Counted from the stretch's first letter, positions 1 to 12,922 are shown. The stretch is 64,000 nt of DNA from Apostichopus japonicus (GCF_037975245.1 NC_092569.1:9311001-9375000); one strand, 5' to 3'. Program-made: numbers and translations. The notes: generated by a model from the letters alone, not told the origin.

Positions 1-1305
1 AGGTGTCTGTGTAGGCCTATGTTTAATTTGTTTATGGTGTCTGTGTATGCAATACAATTAATGGAACATGAGTGTGCTAAATAATACCGTCTCTACTCTC
101 TATCAATAATATGAAGGAACATTGTCGTACATAAACCTGATCTAATTTGTCAGTTTGGGCTGTGGTATTAATTAATCACCGGAGGACGTTCAATACTTGT
201 TTTAAGCATAAAACAATTTAGGCTGCGAGTTGGTAAGCCGCTATTATACTTTCGACCGGTATCTGCGGTAGCCTAAATATGTTTGTTTCCCATCCGATCG
301 AAATTTTAGGGAGAGCGATTAAAATTTATCATCTATTCTTTAAAGACTTAAACCAGCTACTGCAGGCCTAATTTGCCAGTATTTGATTGTACCGTTATTG
401 TTTTCATAAGGGGATGTGTATATATTCTCGTATTTGATTTATTGAACTTAATTACAATAATAGACAATTATAAGTTGCTTATTTTTTGAAGAAAATCATG
501 AGCTAGTTCAAGTTAATTAGTTGTGGGTTGTGCTATAAACTGGTCTTTGGGAAGTAAATTGTTGTTCGTGTTTAACTTATTACCGTTTATTCCAGTTTAT
601 TAATATTAACACAGAATCTCATTGGAATGTGTACTCACATGAGATGACGAAAGGTCAACGGACAATACTTTGAAATCCAATATCTGTTGATCTCCAAGAA
701 GTTTCAAGAAGTCAGGCAGGTAAAATTTCGTAGGAACTTTACCATTAGAAAGTAACTGTCGTTATGCTATATAGCTAAAAGTTTATCCCGGTATAAACCA
801 AACTGATCCTCTCAACAAACGTAATCCTTCACAAGGAATCATCTTCTCAGCCCACGAAAAGATGTATGTCTCTGAATAATATATTGTTCCTTAATTCATG
901 AAAGTATACAGCCTTCATCCATCTGGAATATCGAAATCATCGCGAAAGAATCACAAGGTAAAATCCTGGGATATTGATCCAACGACAATAATTTGCAAAA
1001 CCATTTCCATGTAGATCGCGCCTTCTTAAGCCTTTCCACTGTCTTTTTGTTTATGTGTTTGAGGAAAACATTTCACTAAACGGTTACACTATCACCCGCA
1101 GTCCCTGTATGTTCAATTGCTTTACGTTGGATTTGATGCACGAGCAACGAGCCTATTCAAGCTAGCATTAATACAGTACTGTAAGACTAGATAGAGAACA
1201 TCTGTGCCTGGAATGTTCACAAAGCCACTTGCGGTTTTCTTTTCATTCATTTCATCTTTGTATAAAGAATTGGATTTTACGTGTATTGTTATGCTAATCA
1301 TACCG
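1..1305. other. AT-rich non-coding sequence
   Basis: No open frame longer than about 80 codons, no convincing splice-bounded exon and no RNA gene was seen here. It could be intron or intergenic DNA. Confidence 0.5.
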
Positions 1306-2128
1306 AACGTTACCTCGCATGTCGAGAGTGTTCCCGAATCACTTGTGTGACCCACCGCTCAATATAACAAATAAATTATGTATTCTAGTTTTATTCTGTC
1401 GGAAAACTTGGATGATCCCTCGATATCGGTCTTGTTTTTACCGGTACACTAGATTTTTCAACTGAAAATGAAAGCTTACCGGCAATAAAATTGGGTTATT
1501 GGTTATAAATCAGACCGATAATTCGGTAAATAATCAAAATTTATCATTGTCAATGAAGTTTTTTGACCGATAATGCAAGTTTATCGTTCAATATGCTGGA
1601 TTAAGGGCCGATTAACCTGGACAATCGGTTGTATTCATATATGCCAAATCTCGATCGTCGTCCTGTTTTCAAATTCTGTAAATAAACACAAGTTTGTCCT
1701 TTTACTCCTCGCATAACTATAACGTTACCTCGCATGTCGAGAGTGTTCCCGAATCACTTGTGTGACCCACCGCTCAATATAACAACTAAATTATGTATTC
1801 TAGTTTTATTCTGTCGGAAAACTTGGATGATCCCTCGATACCGGTCTTGTTTTTACCGGTACACTAGATTTTTCAACTGAGAATGAAAGCTTACCGGCAA
1901 TAAAATTGGGTTATTGGTTATAAATCAGATCGATAATTCGGTAAATAATCAAAATTTATCATTGTCAATGAAGGTTTTCGACCCATAATGCAAGTTTATC
2001 GTTCAATATGCTGGATTAAGGGCCGATTAACCTGGATAATCGTTTGTATTCATATATGCCAAATCTCCTGTTTTCAAATTCTGTAAATAAACATAAGTTT
2101 GTCCTTTTACTCCTCGCATAACTGTAAC
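1306..2128. repeat. Tandem direct duplication, about 415-bp unit, two copies
   Basis: The sequence starting aacgttacctcgcatgtcga at 1306 starts again at 1721 and stays nearly identical for about 400 bp. The differences are scattered substitutions and a short deletion in copy 2 (the gatcgtcgtc segment near 1653 is missing). Both units contain several ATCGG/CCGAT-like words and ACCGGTA motifs. There is no coding potential. The high identity indicates a recent duplication. Confidence 0.9.
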
Positions 2129-5100
2129 ATTTAAACTTATGTACAGTTAGTCTGTTAATATAATCAAACCAAATCGGTTATAAAAGCTTTCACGGTAGTA
2201 AGCTGTACATTACTCTGGTACCATCTTTGTTTCTCTTGATGTTTAATATCTATATCATTTTGTTCTTTGAATATTCATTACTGTGAACTTCAACAATGAG
2301 CGAACGTCAATGCGGCCCTTCCAATCTCAAATAAACATTGATGATCTAAATATTCCTACAACCTCACTCCGGCTATCCTGACCGTACTCCACAGTCTTCA
2401 TCTTATGATAACTTCTGCTAGGTGACGCAAACTTTATTGTTTTTAGAGGGCGCTCGTACGCTTTATTCACAGAGAAATGAAAACTGTGCGGCCATCAATG
2501 CTGATTTTGTTAAGGCCAGTGTAGAGAAAGGGTTTCACTTTGAATGCAATATTTTTTAAGTGTATTTATTTGGATTGAATGCTAGTCTGTAACGTTGGAA
2601 TCTTTCGTTTTAGGCTATGTAGATTATTATTTGTATATTTAAAACAAATAGTTCGATTGATTTGATAAATCTGTTATTTGCTTCAGGACTACCGTAGCAA
2701 ATTTGTTCGTTAAAATTGTTATGCTTAATTTAAACAAACAGTAAATTAAAGTTTGGATGTTTCTAATTTATCTTTAGTTCTTCAAAGGGTCTAATCTAGA
2801 AAAAAAAATAGCTTGGTGACAATTGGTTACAATACTTTATTAATTACTCTCATTAACCGACTAAAAACAAGATACCTGAATTTGATTAATTGCAATCTAA
2901 TTGTGAATATACTCTGTAGATTTTGGTAACACACTTAGTAAGTCGTTATACGCTGCTTTATGGTTTACAAAGAGAGGAACACTTTCTTTTCATCACAGAT
3001 ATGTAAGGTAACGCTTCCAAGGAGTAAGTTCACGTTAGTTATGATATCATTACACGATGTAATAATATACATGCAGATAGAAGGCTTGTAAATGAAGAAG
3101 TAAACTTACACTAAATTTATGTCAGATAACACAAATGTATTTTATCCTGTTTTATTTATTATTAGTTCAAACACTTTACTTCTTATGAGCAGGTGTACGG
3201 CCAAAGCCACATGGTTAGATATGTTGATAATATTATAATAGGAGTTAACCATACATGGCTTGGCTTGGCTTGAGACAAAAACAATGTTACAAATAAACAC
3301 AAACGTACAATTTAAAGCGCCGTTAAATGTTAAATTATTTTCACCCATAACCTTACCAAACATGATCAGGTTTAACATCTTTCCGGTAACAGAAGCTTTT
3401 CACACCCACGCCGTTCCTGTCTCACCCTCGAAATGGATCAAATAACTTTTTGCGTTAGAATTTCTTCTTGGTTAACAATGTCTCTCGCTAACTCCCAAAA
3501 GATGGGTACAAATATACTTCACATTCTCCAACATTGTTTTATTTATATTTATATAGTAATACATTGAACCGAATGTAACCCAGAACTACAGGTAAATAAT
3601 GGAACTTAACAACACCAATACAACGAAACCCCAACCCCGCCCCCATTCCCCCTTCCCTCCACTTTAATCTTCCCGTGAATTATATGTGGTGCTACATATC
3701 TTACACACCAACAGTTGATCATGACGTCATATATGCTAATGTTCAACATTCCCAAACCCCTTCCACTTCCCAGTCAATCAATTAAATTTCACTTGTGCTA
3801 AACTTGAACCTAAGTTCGTGTTATTTATTTACGTGTTTATTATCAGTGGGTGGTCTTATTAAACACTGACATAAAATAAGATCAGCCAGTTTTCCAGTCA
3901 AATTTTCACGTTATTCAACCAAATTCTCCTTATCGTCGTGCAAATGGAGAGAGCCTTACATTTTGTCAATCTTGAACTTTGATGTGTGTTCTGTTTTATT
4001 TGTTAATTAATTTAATGATTATGATCAATACGTTGACTAATTAAACACATAAAATATTAACTATGGGAACAAACATTACCCTATCACTGAGCTTTGTATC
4101 AATCTGATACTATCGCTTGCCTAAAATGTCAGCTTGCGGTTTATCATAAACTGCGCTGTTAACGAGAAGATACATGTCTCTTGCATTGCACACCACAAAG
4201 TCGCACCATGAAGGATTAAAAAAGCCATTTATGCAGTCATAAAAATGAAACGATACAGAATCATACATTAAGTTGTGAGACACAAAATAAGCTGCTTTTG
4301 AATTATAAATAAAAACAAGTCTTTGGAGCAGCTAAACAGTTCTAAATAGATTCTAGTTTGGTTTGAATAACATCAAATGATATTTGAACTTACGTAACTG
4401 TAGGTTATAGATACAGTTTATACATATTATCTACTGGTTTCACTTAATTTATGTCGAAGGTCATCTGAGGTCAGGCGGGAACAACACATGTTTCTAGACA
4501 AGATTGGGATTAACTTGAAGAGAAAGTTTAAATTTAAGGCACTCAGAACGATAGCGACACTTTTTTCCTAATCTCAACCGCAACTTTACCAGCCTCACCT
4601 GTTTTGAGTGTTACTGTATAGCCGTAACCTTCTGTGTGACCTTGACGCAAGCCAGAAAAAGAGTAAGAAGTTGAAATTACAAGTTAGTACATAGACTACA
4701 TGTTACACAGAGATTACACTGTTGACAATATTCCTCTGATTAGTTTCTTTTATTGCTTCCGTTGACATTACAACATCAATACATATTAATAATTTCATGA
4801 TACGATTCTACGATATGAACTTATGATATAGGAACAGATAAATGGGATGAATCGGTTGTAACTGTATCACAATGAGAGACAAGTTTCGCCTCAAAGGGAA
4901 CAAGTGTGTTTGGTTGCAAAAATTATATTGTTAAAGCATACAGAAACACGGAAAAATACCAAGGACAATTACAAAATAAAGGAATAATTATTTCCCTGGA
5001 AATATCTAATATCATAAACAGATACTGCAACGCAATGATTTCGTCCATATTTATATGTAAGTCGGTGTTGTAGCTATGTACTTATATTCGATTTTGCGGG

Positions 5101-5852
5101 ATGGGGCTTGTGTTATATTGTAAAATTGTATGGCTTCAAATTATCCAATTAGGTTAAAGAAAATACGACAAAAACTGAATTACAATGAAAACATCATGAA
5201 TATTCATTAATCAGCAACCAGCACTATTAATAAGAAGAAGCAAAGTAACAATACAAGAAGAATGAAAGATATGTATGGAGAGCCGATCATCGCATTTAAG
5301 GTTAATGTTAAATATACAGAACATTATCTTCGTTACTGTCATGTTAAAATCTCACTATAATACGTCAACGTCACGTGTTCCTATTGTCTTCGGGAATCTT
5401 CATTAGAGATCATAATAATGGAACAAAGAACTGGATTAAAAAACAATACATGTCATTGTTATTAATTAATTTCTAAGACAATGTTTTAGTATGACTTTGA
5501 GTAGCACAATCAATGGTATAACGGTAGACAGCCAGTCTTTGTTATTATGATAACAACTAAATATATTCTTCTAATATTCACTGCATTACGCTTGAGTAAT
5601 ATCAAAGATTGATTCATAATATAGGAATTGAAGGCACGAAAGAAAGCAACTAAATCTTGGAAGAAAGTAAAATTAATAAATGGTTGAAGTAGAATGAAAT
5701 CTAACAATGACTAAATATAACAATAATAACAGCATGTATTAAATGTAGTCTTAGAATTGTTAAAAATCGAAGCAAAATATCTGAATATGAAGATATAAAG
5801 ATCTGAAGTAAAATGAAACCTGTAGAATCATTTATAAGGCGGATTAAAATAA
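2129..5852. other. Non-coding AT-rich stretch
   Basis: Only short stop-bounded frames are present. There is a C-rich patch near 3632-3665 and a TGACGTCA palindrome at 3722. No gene could be supported. Confidence 0.5.
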
Positions 5853-6245
5853 CAAAGAACTTGTCCTAAAATGCATTAGAATTGAAAATAAAAGTTGGGC
5901 CCTGCCAGCCCAAAAATGGGCCTGGAATTATTGGGGTCCAAATGGCCTAAATGTACCAGCTATTAACCAACAACTGTTTACCAAGTTTGGCTACAACCCG
6001 ACTTGCGATGCGGTGTTGATGCAGGGGAGAGTAAATGTGGGCTCAGATGGTCCCAAAATATTGGGACCCAAATATTAGGGGCCCAAAGAAGTTGCCCCAA
6101 AATGCATTTTAGTTGAAAATAAAATGTGTTCCCACCAGCTCAAAAATGGGTCCGGAATTTTGGAGGGCCCAATTATTAACCAGCAGCTGTATACCAAGTT
6201 CGAATACAATCCGACTACGGGTTGCGGAGTTATCAGTTGCAATGT
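5853..6245. repeat. Degenerate tandem repeat, about 231-bp period
   Basis: The block beginning caaagaacttgtcctaaaat at 5853 recurs in diverged form from 6084 (caaagaagttgccccaaaat). Both continue through similar GAAAATAAAA, CCAGC(C/T)CAAAAATGGG, ATTAACCA(A/G)CA(A/G)CTGT and ACCAAGTT words. The second copy fades after about 6245. The short overlapping frames on both strands here are products of the repeat and not supported genes. Confidence 0.75.
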
Positions 6246-6886
6246 AAAACGTTTTACGTTTGACACCATAACCTTACTAATATTCATAAGGTCAGCGCTA
6301 CAAAAATTGGGCACACCTTCCTACTATAATACATCTACATAACAAGTATGGCAAATATGCATCACTCCGTTGTTGAGTTATCGCGGACTCAAGCAATTGT
6401 CACAGACGAACACTTACAGGCACACGCCATCGACCCCACATACATTCCTTTTGCATTCGATAAGGAATCAACATTTGTATGCAATAAACTAAATATTTTG
6501 CGATCAGTGTGCAACTAAGACACCACACCTGTTTGCTTCAAGTTCACTTTTGGTACTAACTGTTACAATTTCAGCTATATCGATATCTCCAAAACGCAGT
6601 GTAGGAATTGGATACACATTTCACCAAGTTGCTAAGTATGTGTTTCTCTTAATGAGGTCAAATGTAAATTTTCCTCTACAGTTTTTAAGATTATCGACGT
6701 TACAGGCTCTTTTGAGTCAAAGTATAACCAACACTTCAACAGACAGTTTTCAAAATGTAGCAAAAATTTAAAGTAGGCAAATGAAAAATAAAAATATGAA
6801 ATCCATTAAAAACCCTAAAAGTAATGGGAACCTGTCTATGTAATTAATTTCTTTCATAATGTTATAAATCATGTATCGACGTCATA

Positions 6887-7109
6887 TCCTCATACGAGGA
6901 GAGATACTTTTTAAGAAAAAGTCACCCAGGAAAGAACCTGGGCACGAAAACAAAACTACCAAACGACTGATCCGCTCACAGCCCCAGTCCCCTTGCATCG
7001 GGACTGTGACTGTGTGATCATCGTCGGGTGTGCATCACCATTCCCCTCGAAAGGGAACAGCTACTACACATGATCTTAGCCAAAAGGCTCTCCTCATACG
7101 AGGAGAGAT
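6887..7109 (-). mobile_element. U2 snRNA-headed SINE-like retroelement with 19-bp target-site duplication
   Basis: On the minus strand the unit begins at 7090 with GCCTTTTGGCTAAGATC, identical to the 5' region of metazoan U2 snRNA, and continues TGTGTAGTAGCTGTTC (about 15 of 17 U2 positions). After that the similarity stops: no U2 branch-recognition remainder, Sm site or 3' stems are seen. The rest is about 140 nt of unrelated sequence with compact inverted repeats: AGTCCC...GGGACT around 6985-7013 and CCCAGG...CCTGGG around 6925-6941. The 185-bp unit (6906-7090) is flanked by the exact direct repeat tcctcatacgaggagagat at 6887-6905 and 7091-7109, as expected for LINE-driven insertion. TGGCTAAGATC also resembles a Pol III A box and GGTTCTTTCC a weak B box, so Pol III transcription is possible. 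The alternatives are a one-off chimeric retropseudogene or an unusual snRNA-like gene. Confidence 0.75.
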
Positions 7110-9097
7110 TGAACTAATTGCGCATGATCAAAGCATTTTAAGCGTTCATATATTATTCTTCGTACGCTGATGGGATCAGTTAATACATGAAATAGAATAT
7201 GCCGTAAAATTGTTGATAATAAATAAAATTATTAAAATGATGATTTTCATAAATCATAAATCAATAAAAGCAGTTATAAAGTTAAGTTTAAAATAATAAT
7301 TGAAGAATGAAATGAAAAATATTGACTTATACCTAATATACTGAATATACACTAGTTATTTGAAATCATATAATATGACATAACAATGACGTCATCTTAT
7401 TGTCTTCATGTTAAGAACGATAAAACATAGGAACAGAAAGAAATGAAGAAATGCTGACTAAGAACAAACATATCATAGATATTAATTAATATCACCTCTA
7501 AATTCTTGTAGTTCGCTTTTAATAAAACAATGGTATTGTAGATAACCGATTAATTACAATTAGTCTAAGCATTGACACAATTAACGTGGCTCTACTCGTG
7601 TTAGATTTAAGATATTACGTAACCCATACGTCACAGTTTAAATCCAAATGTAGTAAAATGAAGAATAAAGAAATGACATTAAAGTTAAATCACGCACTCC
7701 TAGTTACCGAGTGTATGTGGATACAGTATGTACAGATTAAAACAAAGCATTTCACACATGCCTGCTTAAAAATAGTTTAGAAATATTAACAGAATTAGGC
7801 GTTTAGTTAATGTTCTGAGTAGTAAAGTGTTAGTCGGGGTGCGGGGGGGGGGTGGAGGAGATAGGGGACTGGTATTGGGATGAGTCATAACATTACATAC
7901 AATTATACCCTGCACACGAGGAGTGTATGGAGGCTGAGAGCAGGTCACCAGCAATACTTGACCAAGGACACACAAGTAGATGAACAAACGTCCTTTCTCT
8001 TCATTTACGCAAGTAACGACGACTTAGTTACATATTAGGAAACATAAAAAAAAAGAAAAAAAATACTGCACATTACCGTTTAATTCCCATTCTACAAATT
8101 AGCGTTATGTTCGTGATGCAAATAGCTACTGTAACATCTACTTGGTTACCAATGTCGTGATTTATGGTTTCGTCATCTAACCCCTCCAACACCCCACCCC
8201 TACCCCGCCCCTCCACATACACAAAGAGTAAGATAGGGATTGCTCTTATTCCCTCTCTCACATCCAAGAGATAAATAGTCTCCTAAACTGATGACGAAGT
8301 GGGTGATGGGTGACGTCATTATTAGTTTATTTTGCTCGTAGCAAATTTGACTTTTGGCCCAAAGAGCAAATGAATTAAGAGGTAGAAGAGAAATCATTTG
8401 TGGACAGTAAAGTTACTAATAAAAGGTAAGAAATGACTTGTTGGACACTTTACAATAAAATCCTAAGTAGCCTGTATGATCATGTAAGATATCGAATCAT
8501 TATTTGGAGTTCTGTGTAGTATTTGGAGTTATTAACAGTTAAAAAAGTTAACCTAACCTCTTGATAGGATGGAGAAAGAATCCACTAGGCTACCTATCCC
8601 CTTCTCCGAAGAAAAAGAAAACAAAACGCAAGCATTACATTTAAGTTATGGATACCACCTGTGGTTAAACCCGCCTAATAGGTGGGTAATATATTTTAAT
8701 GAATAGTGGACGCGTTGCTGATAATTACTCACTCTCTGTAACATGTACTAATCTGTTATCGTTTTGTTTTAAATTTCATCGAGTTAAATACAAGAGACAC
8801 AAATAGTAAATGTGTTGGTTGTCAATTCTTCAACTTGGTTATTAGTGACGTCACCATACTATTTCAGTTGGTGGTAAAGATGAGGTCGCTGTCTCTCAAT
8901 GGAAGATAGTGTGCAGTCACCACAAATTCTAACAGCATATACATCAGATTCAGAAATGGTCAAAACTAGATAACATTTAGTTCCCATCAGAAAACCCCTC
9001 TATAGTCCCCCGAACGACAGCAATGTGACTAACAAAACCTATCAATTACATATGTACACTTTAGCGCAAAAAACTAAGTAATTAAATCTATAGCATA
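7110..9097. other. Non-coding stretch with G-run and CRE palindromes
   Basis: No gene was recognised. The stretch contains a poly-G tract near 7842-7852, an A-rich run near 8047-8064, and TGACGTCA at 7387, 8311 and 8846. The short minus-strand frames around 7766-8397 are proline- or glycine-rich products of C/G-rich DNA. Confidence 0.5.
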
Positions 9098-9617
9098 TTA
9101 AAGGATGACTTTAATCACAACATTAATGTTGTTATGTTGTAGACCACTGGCTTTCAGTCTAGGCTGCTTTACTATAACACTTTGTTTAATTTTGAGACAT
9201 GTTACTTTAAACAGCTAAGTTAATCAGTAAAGGTAAATGACTATATAATATAATATAATACGGAGACAGTTATTTCAGTTCCTCAAATAGAACACAAAGC
9301 TCTACGTAGTAAACAATTTATACGGACAAAGGGTGTGAAATTCGTCGACATTTTCTCTGCTTTGAATATGAAGTAAAAATTTGTATTACCTTTGTTGATT
9401 AACATTAATATTGATGAAACAATAGCATAACATTGATATTAAGGCCTGCACTGAGAAGCCTACGTCATCCGAATATTAACTTTAAAGGGGTATTTCAGCA
9501 TATTTTAAAGGTGAATATCTAACAAAACCAGAACATTTGTAGACAAAATTATTTACATGACTTTTATTCATTGACTTTAAAGTTAAGACTAACATTCTGC
9601 TGAAAGTCATCCTTTAA
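9098..9617. mobile_element. piggyBac-type MITE (TTAA target site)
   Basis: The exact 11-bp terminal inverted repeat AGGATGACTTT (9102-9112) and AAAGTCATCCT (9603-9613) bounds a 512-bp non-coding segment. TTAA lies immediately outside each end (9098-9101 and 9614-9617), which is the target site used by piggyBac transposases. No transposase is encoded, so any mobility depended on an autonomous relative. The insertion lies just beyond the inferred last coding exon of gene 1. A minus-strand AATAAA inside it (near 9565) could act as a poly(A) signal for that gene. Confidence 0.7.
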
Positions 9618-9965
9618 AACACAATTACCTTCAAATTTCACTTTTTGGTTTTATTAAGAGTTATCAGTATTATTGTAAAAACTAATCTCAATACAAGATT
9701 CATCCACACTGACTGTAAAAGTTACAGTGTTCATCAAGTTAACCTTTAATGAAGACAGAAATATTACCACGTCACAATCATACTAGACTAGTTGCATGTG
9801 TATTATACTGGAGCTCTATATGGAACTGTTTGTATTATTTGGGAGATATTAAAAGTTTACAACCTAAACTCTTATCAGATCCTTTCTCATTGAAATTACT
9901 GCCATCAATTTGAGAATAGAGTGAATGACTTCACAGTCCTGCTGATGATGGGCGATGTCAGATGA

Positions 9966-9984
9966 TCATGCATCTAGCTCTAAG
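9966..9984 (-). CDS. NLR-type gene 1, possible last coding exon
   Basis: On the minus strand a T-rich tract and TTACAG end at 9985. The next base completes a Leu codon begun by the preceding exon, and the frame then reads LELDA followed by TGA at 9968-9966. The phase fits the GTAAGT donor at 11179. If that donor is skipped, the preceding exon ends in its own stop after MKL, so the protein would change only by a few C-terminal residues. The exon is very short and rests on splice signals and phase alone. The 3' UTR would run into the TTAA MITE. Confidence 0.35.
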
Positions 9985-11179
9985 CTGTAATATAAAGATA
10001 AAATGATATTTATTAGGTCACATTGTTATCATAATAAATGGGTCAAGGAAATACTTATTCGTAGAAAAATGGAGAAGTAATACCTGCATATAACCCCTCC
10101 CAACCCCCCCCCCCCCCTCCCCGGAAAAAAAAAGCGCCACGAGCCAACAAGTCATTAAACCAGCCAGCTAAACAAAACACCGCGACACGTGATACAAGCA
10201 ACCGACCGGTATGACCATGCCCTCTTTGGTCATATAATCAATGGGGCGCCCTCTCCAATGCCGTTGTTGTCCTCGTAGGTAGGTCTACACATGAATTGCA
10301 TATTAACATTCTACTAAACTTACACGAAGGAATTCATCGCTTCTGTTAGTATACTGTACTCCCCTAGTTATTTGTTTTATGCAAAAGGAGATAATTTGTT
10401 ACACAAGACGAATTTGGAGGAAACAAGATAATGCTTTTTAACATATTTATGTTTTAGAAGACAGTATCGTGACCCGCTGACCTTGACAGTATATTGTGAC
10501 CTAGCTGACCTCGACATCCTTGTTAATCTGTATTTCATTCCTCCTTTTCCTGATCATTTAATTATTCCATGTTACGTCCCTAACTATGTCACAGATGCCA
10601 AACAGGTGACGAGCAATGACCTTGCTCAGATTTAACTCTCTTCTTTTCCAGTGTAATCTATTATTTTCTGTGTTTCGTCAATGGAGTGACGTCTCATATC
10701 ACACATAGTTGTTTTTTATTACACTTTAATATGTTTACTGTCAGTTTTGGGACGGTGGGCAGTTTTTGTCTCTGTTAGTATTAAAGGAAGACTAACGATA
10801 ATCACTCTTTTTGATCCGATAATACTAATAATATAATGTGGAAGGGTGGAATTATACTAACCGTTATCATAACCGTATAAGTGATAACACACATGTTAGC
10901 AGATAAATAAATGTATCTCTTTCAAGTTATGGCCTTCAGGTCTTACGCCTCAGCAGCGGAAGGTACCTTGAGTATCCAAAAGTATTGCAACAATGAACAT
11001 ATACTTTTGTTTCGGTTAATGGAAGGAGCTTATATCACTCGTTTTTATATATTTAATCAGGGATCAGCTTGGTGAACACACAATATTTGAAATTGAAATT
11101 GAAAGAAGCAGACACAATCCTTTTTAACAAATACAATGTTAAATAATAAGGTAGAGAGTATTCAGCTGTATTGACTTAC
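9985..11179. other. Presumed intron of gene 1
   Basis: No open exon was recognised. It holds a C-run at about 10107-10119, two similar about 31-bp blocks with nuclear-receptor-like half-sites at 10459-10515, and general AT-rich sequence. Confidence 0.45.
10459..10515 (+). promoter_or_regulatory. Duplicated block of TGACC half-sites
   Basis: Two similar about 31-bp blocks follow one another. The first carries TGACCC-gc-TGACCTTGAC and the second TGACCT-agc-TGACCTCGAC. TGACCT is the complement of the AGGTCA half-site bound by nuclear receptors, and spacing 3 between the direct repeats in the second block is a recognised arrangement. Function is not shown; this is a motif match only. Confidence 0.3.
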
Positions 11180-11244
11180 AGTTTCATGGACCTTTCCTGG
11201 TCAAATTTCTCCAAGCTCGACTGGTACCTCTCCTCATCGAATCC
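11180..11244 (-). CDS. NLR-type gene 1, penultimate exon
   Basis: A minus-strand acceptor TTGTTTAG precedes an open 65-nt segment translating as GFDEERYQSSLEKFDQERSM plus KL. It is highly charged and probably helical. The 3' junction CT|GTAAGT is a consensus donor and overlaps an in-frame TAA, so the exon may instead be terminal (stop at 11178-11176). The start phase 0 agrees with the preceding 36-nt exon. Its composition differs from the LRR exons, suggesting a C-terminal tail after the repeats. Confidence 0.5.
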
Positions 11245-12922
11245 CTAAACAAGAGGGAAAATATGAGTAATAAATAAGTATAAGATAACAATGCAGTATA
11301 GTTAAATGTTGTAAATATTCATCAGAATCAGCCATGTAAAAGTGTTATCTAAGAGATAATCCATTAAAAGAAGTTTATACTGACCTTGTTTTCCAGTATA
11401 TGATTTTACCAATCATTGCAGGGGATTTCCCACTAGAACATCCTGTGTATTTTTTTAGTTCTGAACGTGATTACAATGTGCAACTGGAGGCTTAATCCAT
11501 GAAACCTCGGTCACTAATACCACGGAATTGGAAAGAATAGTTTGTGCAGGTTGAATTTTTAATAAATCTTAATTGTATACTTGAAATTTTGAAAATATGT
11601 ATCATAGATAGCAAAACTGAGGGTATATGTGAACAAAGATTGATTCATTGCCATTTTCCACTTTTATGTCTGTGTGCATAACTCAAAGGATCTAATCCTC
11701 TCCCAATCTATAAAAGTGATTTCTGTGTAAAATAGGATTACTGTACAAGAATCAGTTCACTTATCTCCCACCCCAACCTCTTCACTGCTATGCTGCACTG
11801 CGTATGTTCTCACGGTGTAGAAGCACTCTTAAAAGCCCTGGTCTGGGGCATTGTTGGGCTCGGGGACATACTGTCTATATACGAAGTCGTGAATCCCCCA
11901 AAATGTGACTATTAAATTGTTAATGTACCTCCAGAACCCCAATGCGAAAATGAATACACAATTATTCTGATTGAATGTCACAGTTCCAAAATTTTAATCA
12001 CGATCATAATACACTCACATCCCCATTCCAGCAGCATCCGGGCATCTGTGGTTACCATAGCGCCAATATCGTGAAACCTGTTAGTTTGCAGGTACTAGGC
12101 CTATAGTAACAGTAAGGCTTGAGCTCGACTTCGTCTAGCTTGATTTTTATTTGACAGAAATTGGTGAAACTGAATGAAAGACCACGATTTTTGTTATTTT
12201 TAGTCAAGAGAACCGATTACTAATATTCATGTTTATATCTTACACAATATGTTTGGCCGAAGAGGATCAAACTCAAAACCATGGAAAACAGGAAATTGAA
12301 AGCCAGATTCCTTTCTTATAAGAGTTGGATAATTTCTGACACATGTGTGAGGTTTATCAACAGAAAAGTACAGCCAGCTAGCTGGCTAGTGGCAGCGCCT
12401 ACCACGAACTTAACTTAGGCATTTAGCTGATGTGTATGTTGTAAGAAAATGTATGACGTGATCCCTCAGATGCACGTGATCCCTCAGACGTTAAATATTT
12501 ATTTTGTGTAAAAGGCGGTGTTGAAGGCTGACATTTTTAAGGCGATATTCCAATTTTGTGTGAGTGAGTTGTTGGATTGCAAAGCTCCATGACATCTGAC
12601 TAAAGGTTGTAGTACTTAAAAGTCTATCCGTTTCTTAGTTAAGCATTTCTTTGACTGTGTGTGGGGAAGGAAGATTATTTAGGGCGCATCTAATCTTGAC
12701 ATTGAGAACAGTGCTATTATCATTACGAGGTATAAACTTGTAACTGGCAGATCTTAATTCCCTGTTCCATACGTCAATTAAAAATATTTTCCCCTCTGAT
12801 GAGAAACAAAGTCTAATACTCTTTTGACTTATTTCTTTGCGCCACATTAAACTAATACTTCCTTGTATGCTTTTAAATTACCGTTAACAATTAACAGGAA
12901 AATAAATCTATGTCTATATTAC
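11245..12922. other. Presumed intron of gene 1
   Basis: No further exon was recognised. It has scattered short frames and two close copies of the phrase cgtgatccctcaga near 12460-12488. Confidence 0.4.

Noticed and set aside
7020-7090. Functional U2 snRNA gene
   Set aside because: Only the first about 33 nt resemble U2. The Sm site and 3' stems are absent and the unit is flanked by a target duplication.
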